In this document: positions 50,639 through 61,000 of the stretch, piece by piece | Position numbering within the stretch: the stretch's first letter is position 1 | How the letters are laid out: each line of letters starts with the position of its first letter | From: Parapristionchus giblindavisi | Lineage: Eukaryota; Nematoda; Chromadorea; Rhabditida; Diplogasteridae | Direction: 5' to 3' | Assembly (NCBI GenBank): GCA_943737045.1 | Contig: CALSFV010000232.1 | Location: 682,001-746,000 of the forward strand | Length of the DNA stretch: 64,000 bases | Position numbers and translations under genes: made by a program | The notes under the pieces: generated by a model | Told to the model about the DNA's origin: nothing | What the model saw: only the letters and a program-made list of their open reading frames with translations | Database searches by the model: none

Positions 50639-53199
50639 ATGGCAGATGAGGGTTCGTCGTGCTCTGTATTGTGTTTCTGTATCTTTGTAAAATGGTTTCT
50701 ACCATTATATTGTCTGGTATTATATTTCACGAGCTGCCATCATTCTTTTGTGAGCTAATTTGTAACTCTCTTCGCTCAAGCAATGCTCTCTCGCGTTCGC
50801 TATCTACTAGAGAGCATTGAGAGAGCAAGAGCAAAAATATGTGCTTCCTGCTCTTCGTTCAATCCTATATTTGTGACACCAGTAACACACGGGTCTTTTC
50901 AGCTCATAAACTCACGCCGCAGGAGCTGATCACACGAATTCTACGCTGCGCCAGACCCGACAAACCACTCACGCATTCGATCAAACCCATCGAGATCGCC
51001 TATGTATCGAGTACGGTAGCTTTTCAAAGATCAAGGATCAATTATTGTTAAGACAAATTTGTTAAACTATTATTTCGATAGTCTAATATTGATAAAAAGC
51101 ATAGAGAAACGTGGGCGGTCTTTCTGCATGGTCTAGACACTAACCAAAGATCAAATATTGTTTGACGTTTTTGAATCTTCAAACCGTTGAATTTACGTTT
51201 CAATATTGTACTTTTAAGGCCAAGCCAAGGAGCTCTTCCTGGAGCAGCCCGCACTGATCGAGATCGAGTCTCCAGTGAAGATATGCGGTGACATTCACGG
51301 ACAGTTCGCTGATCTGCTCAGACTATTCAATAAGGTAAAAACTTAACTCTTATCTCGTGGCTTCTTTTCAACCTTCGTTAAGGCACACCCCCAAGACGAT
51401 TTAAAGCTCCCTGCTCTGACACTGCTCACAAGCTTTCCTTGTGAGTTGCCAGAGCGGAGAGTAAAATGTACCTCTAATGACCTCAAGCGATAGTGATTTT
51501 TTTAAACTTTGATCAAATGGATTCTAATAACATTTGAAATATTCCAGACGGGTTTCCCTCCAACCTCTAACTATCTCTTCCTCGGCGATTATGTGGACAG
51601 AGGCAAGCACAACATGGAGACAATACTGTTGCTACTCGGATACAAGGTTTGCATTTCCGTTCCGACCATTTGCTTTCGCGCTCGTTCTCTGCGGGAGAGT
51701 GCAGCCAAAGCGGGGAGTGCAACATCGGTAGAAAATTCAGGTGCAGACATTGGCACTAGGTTTTATTCAACATAGAAGTGTCCCTTGCATGGGGCCTCAT
51801 AAACTATTCAGACATCACTTCAAATATTGTTAATTCATATTTCAGCTAAGATATCCAAATAACTTCTTCTTACTTCGTGGCAATCACGAGCTCTCGTCGA
51901 TCAATAAGGTGACTTTTATTGCTAGCTTCTGATCCTATCAATTTGTAATCAATAATCATTCAATAATTTCAGACTTATGGATTTCTGGACGAATGTGTTC
52001 GCCGTTTCGGCAATCCCAGAGTGTATTACGATATACAGGTGAACTTACCTTAAGGCTTTAGAAACATAGCTATTATTGTAATGACCTTAAGTTGTACTTA
52101 ACGACCTTAAGTTATACTTAACGCCATTAAGTTGAACTTAACGACCTTAAGTTGTACTTAACTGCCTTTAGTTGTACTTAACGACCCTAAGTTGCAATTA
52201 ACGACCTTAAGTTGTACTTAACGACCTTAAGCTGTACTTAACGACGTTAAGTTTTACTTAACGACCTTAAACTGTCCTTAACGTCTTCGACTTAGGACTG
52301 CTTCTGTGCGATGCCACTCGCTGCCGTGGTCGGCGAGCGTATTCTCTGCATGCACGGTGGCCTCTCGCCTCACTTGAACAAGCTTCAAGACCTTAGGTGT
52401 GTACTTAACCGGCCTTAGCTTACTTAAGGTAACTTACTAAAGCGAAGTCACTCTTAAGAAACATCACTCGTCCATTCGATGATCCTCCCGCGAACTCGCT
52501 CGTCAGTGACGTCATGTGGGCCGATCCGCTCCCTGGCATTGTTGGATTCATGGTGAGCTAACAAAAATAGCTAATTAAAATAGAATCTTGATATTTGATA
52601 TTGATATAGAATTTTGATAGGATCTTTCTTCATCGCGCAGTGCACTGCTATCTCATCTTATTATAATAAATCAGACCAGTTTTATGTAGTATGCGATGAA
52701 ATGCTTTGCTTCGAAGGGCTAGCATTTGTGTGGATCCATGTATTGGAATTTATGCTATATTTCAGGAGAGTCCTCGTGGATGCTCTCACGTGTTCGGCGA
52801 GCAAGCCCTGAAGGAGAAGTGCGAGCAGCTCAAGATTGATCTGGTTCGTGACTCCGCCCACTTTTTTTGGCTAAGCCCCGCCCTTTTCTCAGGTCGTGCG
52901 TGCTCATCAAGTCGTCCAGGACGGCTACGAGTTCTTTGCGGGACGCAGATTGGTAGGTTTATCGATTGATTGAAACCAATTAATATTTTGAAAATCAATC
53001 AATACTTCAGGTCACAATATTCAGCGCTCCTCATTATTGCGCCCAGTTTGACAATTCGGCCGCAGTCATGGTAAGCAATCTATAGAGAGCAAAGATCAAA
53101 GTCCAAGGAGCAAAGATCAAAAATCAATTGTAGTCTGTCGACAAGAATCTCAAGTGCTCGTTCGAGATTCTCACCGCGAAGTATCTCAAGCCGAGATGA
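50639..53199 (+). CDS. PP1-type serine/threonine phosphatase, divergent
   Basis: Twelve exons: 50639-50651, 50903-51010, 51219-51334, 51548-51646, 51846-51908, 51973-52038, 52296-52396, 52459-52552, 52766-52843, 52893-52952, 53011-53070, 53134-53199. They give 307 residues, close to the usual PP1 core. Catalytic motifs in order: GDIHGQ (64-69), GDYVDRG (92-98), RGNHE (123-127), a His in MHGG (175), a His in [12 protein letters not shown] (251), and SAPHYC (271-276). All metal-binding Asp, His and Asn residues are present, so it should be active. It departs from standard PP1 at SAPNYCG (here SAPHYCA) and has a short C terminus ending AKYLKPR, like the fast-evolving, often sperm-linked nematode PP1 relatives (inference). 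The MADE start was chosen by phase. Confidence 0.9.
51378..51478. mobile_element. CACACCCC hairpin MITE in a phosphatase intron
   Basis: TTAAGGCACACCCCCAAGAC, then CTCCCTGCTCTGACACTGCTC, then GTTGCCAGAGCGGAGAGTAA. Confidence 0.7.
52078..52290. repeat. 20-bp minisatellite ACTTAACGACCTTAAGTTGT in a phosphatase intron
   Basis: About ten units with point variants fill most of the intron between exons 6 and 7. The unit contains the palindrome CTTAAG next to ACTTAACG. Confidence 0.92.
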
Positions 53200-54640
53200 G
53201 ATCATTGTGATCGATTTATCGATTGATAATTCTTCACGAAACTCAACCTAGCCTTATGTGTGTGTGATTGAGTGCGAATGAATGAGCAACGACAATTGTA
53301 TAAACTGGCTTCGTGACTGGTATTCTTGGTGCAATACAAAAAAGAGCAAGCGCAACACGAAATTCAATAAGCAGCCCTAAATTTTTCCATCATTATTGTT
53401 GCGCAGAGATCGAATCCTGCCCTACCTATTCCGACTATACTCATTCAACTGTACATGGGTAAACATGCACATGCTACACTGTTTTAATATTTACCAGTGT
53501 TCATTATGATTTTGAATGACAAAGTGGTAACAGTTAAATAACTCAAATGACAATAATGAATTTTAAGGGTTTCTAAAATATGGATGAGTGTATTCCTGTT
53601 AGTGATTTATCAATTCATTAATGTCAATTCGTTTCAGTTCATCATTTGTTTATGATCAATGCTTCTTCTAATCTTGAAAACATTATCTGCTCTAGATCGT
53701 TTTATCCATAACTAGCACTATTAGATCTCAATACGCACTTCATCTTCACTCTCTCTTCGGACTAAATTTGGTCGAAGTGCGGTTTTTATATAAGACAAAG
53801 TTTACCATCTTTACCCTTAACTGTGTGCATGGTGTACATGGTGCGCCGAGTGCAGTATGGTGCGTCTTATTTATCGTTTATTACAAATTCTGAACAGTTT
53901 GCAGAGGTAGTGATCATATCACACACTCTCAGTCTATGTCCTTCCTCGACAAATTCCATTCCATCATTGACAATTTGCACATTCTGATCGCATATCAGCA
54001 AATATGCACCCGGCACACACTCCAGCATTACTTCCCCATTTATCAATTCGTTCCTGTTGAGTGCATTATGGCATTGGATCAAACAGGGGTTGAGCTCACG
54101 ATAGAGCTTGAAAGATTATTTCGTTGACCGTCTCGGCTATTTTTATTTTTCATTTTTTGAGTATGCATTTTGTGCAATTTTCAATGTGCTTGTATTGAAG
54201 TCTATTTAGAATGGACGTGTACCACTGTCGCCACGTCGTGTAGTGCGCAAAAAATTGAATTGCCCTTCTCGTTTTGAAATACCGGTCACTAGTACCAATA
54301 GTATTCTCTGATAGTAAATTGTGGCGTTAACACAAACTATACAACACCAGAGGCACAGACCTTATAATCATATTATAATAATAAAATATCTTTATCTTCT
54401 CATATGATTTGACAAAAGAGTAATAGTTCTAACACAAAAAGATCAAAAGAAACGCCCGGGTCTTATCGATTCCTTTGTTCTCGACGAGAGAGAGAGTCTT
54501 GTGAAGAGACCGATGACTGATGAAAGATGTCTGTTCAATTGATTATTGTGGCAGGTGACTTTCGAAAGACAACAATAAAGTATCCATATATGGCTCACGC
54601 TACATTTGAATGCTGGTACAGCACAGATCGATTAAAGTAA
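53200..54640. other. Intergenic, no gene supported
   Basis: An open minus-strand frame at 53867-54082 has no splice context or recognised motif. CACTTCATCTTCACTCTC near 53745 and AAGTGCGG near 53795 have weak counterparts near 55300. Confidence 0.4.
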
Positions 54641-54642
54641 CA

Positions 54643-54728
54643 CGAAAGCTAATTTGAAGCCCTCCGCTCTGGCCACGCTCTCTCGCTCTCTTTTGTCTAC
54701 GAGAGAGTATTGCCAGAGCGGAGAAGCC
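54643..54728. mobile_element. CTCTCCGC hairpin MITE
   Basis: AGCTAATTTGAAGCCCTCCG, then CTCTGGCCACGCTCTCTCGC, then ACGAGAGAGTATTGCCAGAG and CGGAG. The outer CACACCCC is decayed to ACACGAAAG. Confidence 0.75.
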
Positions 54729-56810
54729 CATGTGTCATCATCCTTTCTTTTGTTTATTTGATCCCTATGATCGAGGGAACAAAGACCTGTCAAAATACTG
54801 AAGGTTTAAGAGATCACAATGACAGGCGACTTTTGAAGGGCTCATATTATTATTTAGCGATAAATATGAATAACACACAAAAATGGCGCAGTGTTTTCTT
54901 GATCTTTCTGTTGATGGACCAAAGCATCAAAGCTGTACTATATCGCGATAATATTAGCTTTGTCAAAGCATAATAACACTCACGAAATGACCTTCTTTTC
55001 GAAGAAAAACATTTTCTCTGATAGTGAATGAGGAAATATTACCAATACCTTGCAGTACTCAGAGAGAACCCCTCAGTGCACAATACCTAAACATATGAAG
55101 TGTTATATTCAACACTTTCCCGTTAAAAAATAGCTAGAAACCGCTAAATCTCTTGAGAACTATACTTTTTTTTCAGTGCGCACCGCGGATCTCATTTTCA
55201 AAGATATCTGTACCACGGCATGATGAAATGTTATCAGACCGTCTTGCGATCAAAGTAATCATATTGATCAAAGTTGTCAGATTGACTCATGTAGTAAGAC
55301 GCACTTTATCTCTTCATTCTCTGGATTAAGTGCGGATGTGTTTGTTGAACTCAATTAGTCTCTCTCATAAACAAGATGATATTGTTTGCTTTTGATGAGC
55401 TGTTCCTTCGTCTGATGAGAGCACAGAGGGAATCTAGACGAAACGTCTTTGATCGTTACTTTTTGATCGCTGCTGTTCTCCTCACTATTGCCCATTGATT
55501 TAATTTAATTTAGCGTTTGTTAATTTATACGTTTTTATAATGAATATTCAAAATGAAGTTCCTTCATTTTTTATCATAGAACTAAAAAAATTGATCCAAT
55601 TCCATGTTTCATCTTGATCCCTTAACTACACGTCACATCAGACAATAGTCTGCTAAGTATTGATAAAGGTTTCGTTTCGTGGTTTATCGGCAGATAAACC
55701 GTGACGACGGCAACGAAAATCAATTGTAAGCAGGAAAAGACTACAACCTAGCAAGGGAATACCGAGTGATAATAGATAATTGTAATTGATAAGAATGATA
55801 AGGCCCAATAGGGAACGGAAGGAATAATCAAAGGTAAATCGCTGTGCTATCACTTTCTTAATTTTAAGTGATTACGAGGAATAGCTGTTCGAGCTATGGT
55901 AGGTAATTCAAAAACCGATAATCAGTTGATTGATAAATTATTGATTTAAAATTACTTTTAATGAATAATTAGGATTTGCTTCAGAAAGGTCGATACGTTT
56001 TTAAGTGTTCATATCGAAAGTGGCCATGTTGTAGTCTTCATGTGAATTATTCATGCCGAGCTATAACTGTTCAAAAATTAAGATGAGAACTCCACTTTCT
56101 CTGTGTTTATCAGAAAACATCTTCATCGGAACCTTTAATGATACCTCCTAGAGGAATTACATATTCTTGCATAATCTATTTCACAACTGATTGTCACTGT
56201 AGTACGCCCATGGGCAAACACGCGAAACATGTTACAGATGACTAATGCCAACGACTAATTTCAAAATTGATCTGAATCAAGAGCAAATCAAATGAAAGTA
56301 CACGTGAATCTAATGGATCGACGCCCTATATCTTATCAATTGCACCTTTGTAGCACCCATTTTATCAGAGAACCTCGGCCTATTGTCCTCGACACTTCGG
56401 ACAAATGCGAATTGTCCTTATCTTGAGTAAATCATAACTGACAGATCGTTCCTCTTGCCTTGCAGGAGCTTACGCTCTGTCAGCGAAAAGCCTACCGCTC
56501 GCCGTCGAAATTCGTTCGTCTTATCTAAGAAGCAGTCACCTCTTCGTATTTTCTACCTCTATCATAGCAATGCTCTATCTCTAGTCTGGTCTCTCCCAAT
56601 ATTTCGTTATCTATACCTTTCAATGCTTCTTGGCATCGGTCTCTTCATTTCGCATACTGTTTCTCGGTTCTCTGACAACCACAGAGCATTGAACTGTGAA
56701 GAAACCGTAGGCCGTAATCCTTCGATCAACTTTGTGTGCCTTAGTCGTGTCTCCTTTCGCTGTCTGTGCTCTCTCAAGGGACCTTCCTGGCCCCGCCCCT
56801 TTCGACCGAA
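54729..56810. other. Intergenic, no gene supported
   Basis: Several short open frames (for example 56455-56820) overlap low-complexity or MITE-like sequence (CTCTGTCAGCG, GGTCTCTTCATT, GTTCTCTGACAACCACAGAG) and have no domain. Confidence 0.4.
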
Positions 56811-56813
56811 ACC

Positions 56814-56820
56814 TATATAA
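56814..56820 (+). promoter_or_regulatory. TATA-box-like sequence
   Basis: TATATAA about 55 bases upstream of the ATG at 56876. The distance suits a short 5' leader. Confidence 0.4.
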
Positions 56821-56875
56821 CAGTCACCATAGCTAACACTGATTCAGCATTCAGGCCCAGACACATATTTCAATA

Positions 56876-57710
56876 ATGTGGATCGAAATTCTCCTTATTC
56901 TCCGCTCTTCCATCGTTCTCACTGAAGATCAGCCAATGTATTATGAATCGGTAAGAACTACTTGATTTTTATATATTTATATTTTATATTTTATGTTTTA
57001 TATGTTATATTTTACATGCATTATTGATTTTATTACTTTGTGATGGTGCAAAAGCGTGTATTGTCATGCTATTGATGCTATGTTTTAGCAGTGTATATTT
57101 TTCAACATATTTAAGCATTTTAATCGATAACTCATTATTATTATCTTCCATTTTTGCAGTTGTGGGACCACGGCGAGGATATCATCACATCAAGCATGGA
57201 CGATATTAGGCAGTCGTGGGTGGGAATTCCGAATGAACTGGGACGAATCGAGCCGAAATACTACTCGCTTTTAATGACTGGATGCCATATCGGTTAGTGT
57301 TTTTTATAATTATTGATTTTTGAATATTTTGAAAAAAATATGTACTTTCGCAATTTGGCGTTCGATTCTGGTGTTGTGTATGCGAAAAAATGTCAATTGC
57401 ACAACAGTTTTGAATAGCTGTTAATACTTTTTTCTTGCTAAATTTCACATTGATCCTTTTCAGTAGGATCTTCTTCCGCGATATCAGACTTCACGAACTT
57501 CAACATCGATTGGAGCGCTCTTTCTACTTATCTCAAACCGACACTGGTGAGTATATTTTTTCTGCATTGGAAATTTCATAATAGCAACGAGCATCCACTA
57601 ATATCTCTCGTTCTAGAGCATTTTTGAAATTACTAACAAATTTTTAAAAAATTTTCCGATTTCAGGACGTTCCCGGATACTTCTTCCCGTCGATCGAATC
57701 GCTGATGTGA
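56876..57710 (+). CDS. Small secreted protein, 111 residues, unknown family
   Basis: Four exons (56876-56950, 57160-57292, 57464-57546, 57666-57710) with GT-AG borders and continuous phase. A short signal peptide (MWIEILLILRSSIVL) is followed by a Trp/Tyr-rich mature part containing SWVGIPNELGRIEPKYYSLL and MTGCHI. The run GIP-x(n)-RI-x(n)-GC-x-I has a faint parallel in the crystallin-like protein at 48904-49928 (GIPREWFDRI, PGCVIF), so the two might be distant relatives; this is weak. Only one Cys lies in the mature part. A polyadenylation signal follows at 57845. Confidence 0.65.
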
Positions 57711-57844
57711 TGAAATCACAATGTTTTTGAAAACTAGCGACACCGAAAAAGAAGACAGGATATAACACAGGGAATATAAATACTCCGATCTCAACAAACT
57801 CCTAGAGTAACAGTGTACCGATTCGTGAAGTCATCATTTCGATC

Positions 57845-57850
57845 AATAAA
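57845..57850 (+). terminator. Polyadenylation signal AATAAA
   Basis: AATAAA lies 135 bases after the stop of the 111-residue secreted gene. Convergent transcription from the VWA gene ends at 58034 on the other strand. Confidence 0.6.
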
Positions 57851-57992
57851 GATTGTCTTTATTCTCCCAAAGAAGTAGGCTACAAATGCAAAGCAGCAAA
57901 AATTTCTCTATATATTATATTAACGTTTTATCAGTACCGCATAACAAAGAAAAATGGGTGATATTTATATTACACTAGATAATTTATAGGTC

Positions 57993-58036
57993 TAAAGATC
58001 AAAGATCAAAGATCAAAGATCAAAGATCAAAGATCA
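57993..58036. repeat. (GATCAAA)n heptamer array
   Basis: Six consecutive ATCAAAG units immediately abut, and include part of, the stop codon of the VWA gene on the minus strand. They may thus lie in its 3' untranslated region. Confidence 0.9.
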
Positions 58037-61000
58037 GAGGGTTTTGTTCCACGGGCAGAAGGGTTGCTTCTCCCTGAGTTCTTCATCAGAAACAGTAATC
58101 GTCGCACACAGGGCATTTCGCAATCCTAATTGTCCCGAGGCGCCGTCCTGCCAGTGGAGGGGCCTTAGACCTCCCGCCGTGAAGGTAGACACGAACGAGA
58201 GCTCTGGAACGATTAAAACATCAAAGGTCAGTAGACCAAAGATTAAAGATCAAAGATCACAATTACCAGTATCAATGGCCATCTCAATGGGCAGAACGTC
58301 CACGCCTAGACTAATTGCCAGTTGGAGGGCCTCAGCTAGTGATGACGATGACTAGAATAGGGGATATTATAGGACCATAATTTTCTAAAACAGCGTGAAC
58401 TCTTTTGTATCGCGAAAGTACGCTAAATATGCGATATTGTTACAATACTAAGGATAATTTATCATGTAAGATCATGATGTCCTAGGGGAGTCCTCCATTT
58501 CAACCCCTGAGACATTCCACCATAAACCAAATTGGCCCAAGCGCAATTAAATCTTATCTCGTTTCGTGCATACGCACATTGATACAATATAAAATATAAT
58601 ATAATGACTTATTTATTGTACTTGAATGCCATTGCAATCGGATTGCAGAATTAATATTTCTGTTAAAATGTGGCTGAAACATAACAAAACTACCATTTGC
58701 AATCGCTTTTCGCTCCTCCCAGAGACGACTATGACTGCCTTTCGACGATCGGACATCGCTTGCGTTAGAAGGTTCACAGCCAGCACGAGACCCTATGGAA
58801 TTATTTTTATTTTTTTATATTAATTTTCTTTAATTCGATATTGCTTACTGATAATCTTTCACAATATAGCCTTCCACTTTCGATGTAGTATACGAAATAT
58901 TTTTTAATGTTTCTATTTTACAAAATCTCCCTACGATTTTGTTATCTTTCTTTACACGACTTGTACAAATGAACGGGAATATTTCCCCATGTTGGATAAA
59001 ACCAATCATACTAGTAACATACCTCACTCAAACTCTTCTCACACCTTTCCTCTTCTTCTCCGCATATTGGTCGCTCGAAGGGGGTGAATGTGGATTGGTC
59101 AAGTGTCTCTATGAGTTTGTTCGCTCCACCAGGAGATACAGCGATGATCGCGATGCGGGAACGCTGTAATGAGATGATTATACAAACTGATTTATATCTC
59201 TCCGCTCTGGTCACACTCTCTCACTTTCTGTGTCTTGGAGAGAGCGATGTCAGAACGGAAATTGAGAATAACTCGGCTATGACTCTACATGCTCATGAAC
59301 AGCTAAAATTGCGCTGCTGCGTTACTAACTACAGTAACGAAAAGTGTTATGTTTTCTGACGTATTGCCAAAAGACATTTGACACTTTACCAACAGCTTAT
59401 GCAATAGGATTATTATTAATTTAATCTAGTTACCACTCATGCCTTTTTTCGATGGAATAACTAAGCAACTAAATAAATAAATTAACGATGATTACCGTAT
59501 GACACAATTCAGCCTTCTTCATCGTCTCATCATGAATATCTTCGAGAACATCATAAAGTCCCTCAACCTTAATGTTATGGTATTAAGTATGTCTTAAGGT
59601 CGTGCGTATTAAGCAGGTTAGGGTCCAAAATGCTGTTTCAGTCAAGGGGCTTACCGTCTTAGACAGTAGAGTTGACGTATCGTCGATGAGAAAAACTATG
59701 TCAACGCCTTGAAGGCGACAAGATGAGGGTGAAGGTAAACTGTGGATAAAGAGATTTGGGTAACCAATGATTTATAAAAAAAAAGTATTCATTATCAGCA
59801 ATAGCATCGATTTATCGATATTTGATCGATTCTATGATTTTCCCCAAAAAAACACAACATAGAATTGTGCCTCTTTAAACTTACTGCTTACCTTTTCCTC
59901 GTTTTTGGCATGTGATTATCTTGGAATATTTTTGTTATAGAATCGAACTTCCCGAGTCGCGCCAGCTCCTTTGCTACCTTTTAATAAATAATATGTAAGC
60001 ATGAAATGAATAAATTCTAACTTTTGTCCGAGGTTCCAACAGTCTTTTATAGTTAGCACAAAGTATACATTTATGGTTTTTATATCACAATCGATGACAG
60101 GCTCACCTTTTGCCTTTCAATTTTCTTCTGGTCTTCGGCTGCCAACTGTACCTTCTCACTAGGCGGGGAAAGCATTCCTGAAATATATAAAATTATGATG
60201 CTCTTTCAACAAATGTGCTTCTCAAAAAAATTCACACTCACTTCTATTTCTTGCGCCATTCGTGAACACAGTGAGCGTTTCTTTCTCCTTCTCCAGGCGG
60301 CCCTCTGCTCGCGCTTTTCCCTGAAATTTTCCCTTTTTTTAAATTAAAGTAATTCAAATTAAATGTTATATTATTGGATTAAAAAAGAACCGCTCATCCA
60401 GTTCTTACCTCCAGTTCTCTTTCCAATTCTTCCATCCCTTTGAAGTTCTCCACGGCCAGTTCGGTAGGCTTCGTTCGCGTTTCGATGACGTCATCAACTA
60501 CATTTAATCAATATTTTGTTATTGAAAATAAAACATTTCGTGTAAATATTCTAATAACCGGATAAAGCCGCTCTCCGGCTCTCAAATGCTATTGATGGCA
60601 GTGTTACGGTTCGCGTCGTCGTGCGTTCCGAAGGTTTCTGAAGGTAATCAAGATTCTAGTAATCGAAAATGAATGAGGAGAGCAATTTGATGTCGTTTTT
60701 TTCTCTCGCGCACCACAAGATAAGTTTACTCTCCGCTTTAACAAAAATCTCTCGTAGACAAAGAAAGCGAGATAGTATCGTTAGAGCGGAGAGTTTTTTT
60801 AAAATAAGTTCTGCGTGTGACTTTAAACATTTTCTTACATGATGCACTTCGCCTTGGACTGCTTTATGCACATTCTGGAAAGCACTGAGTATGCTTTCAA
60901 TCGATGGAGGAGTAGGACGCAGTACCGATAGAGCATCGAGCAACGGATCATGTTTGTCTAGAAAGATCAAAGATCAAATGTCAAAGATCAAAGATCACCA

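Noticed and set aside
53867..54127. Overlapping open frames on both strands
   Set aside because: Neither has splice signals, neighbours in phase or a recognised motif; kept out of the gene list.
56455..56820. 121-residue protein upstream of the small secreted gene
   Set aside because: The frame runs through MITE-like sequence into the TATA region of the next gene; no signal peptide, domain or splice support.
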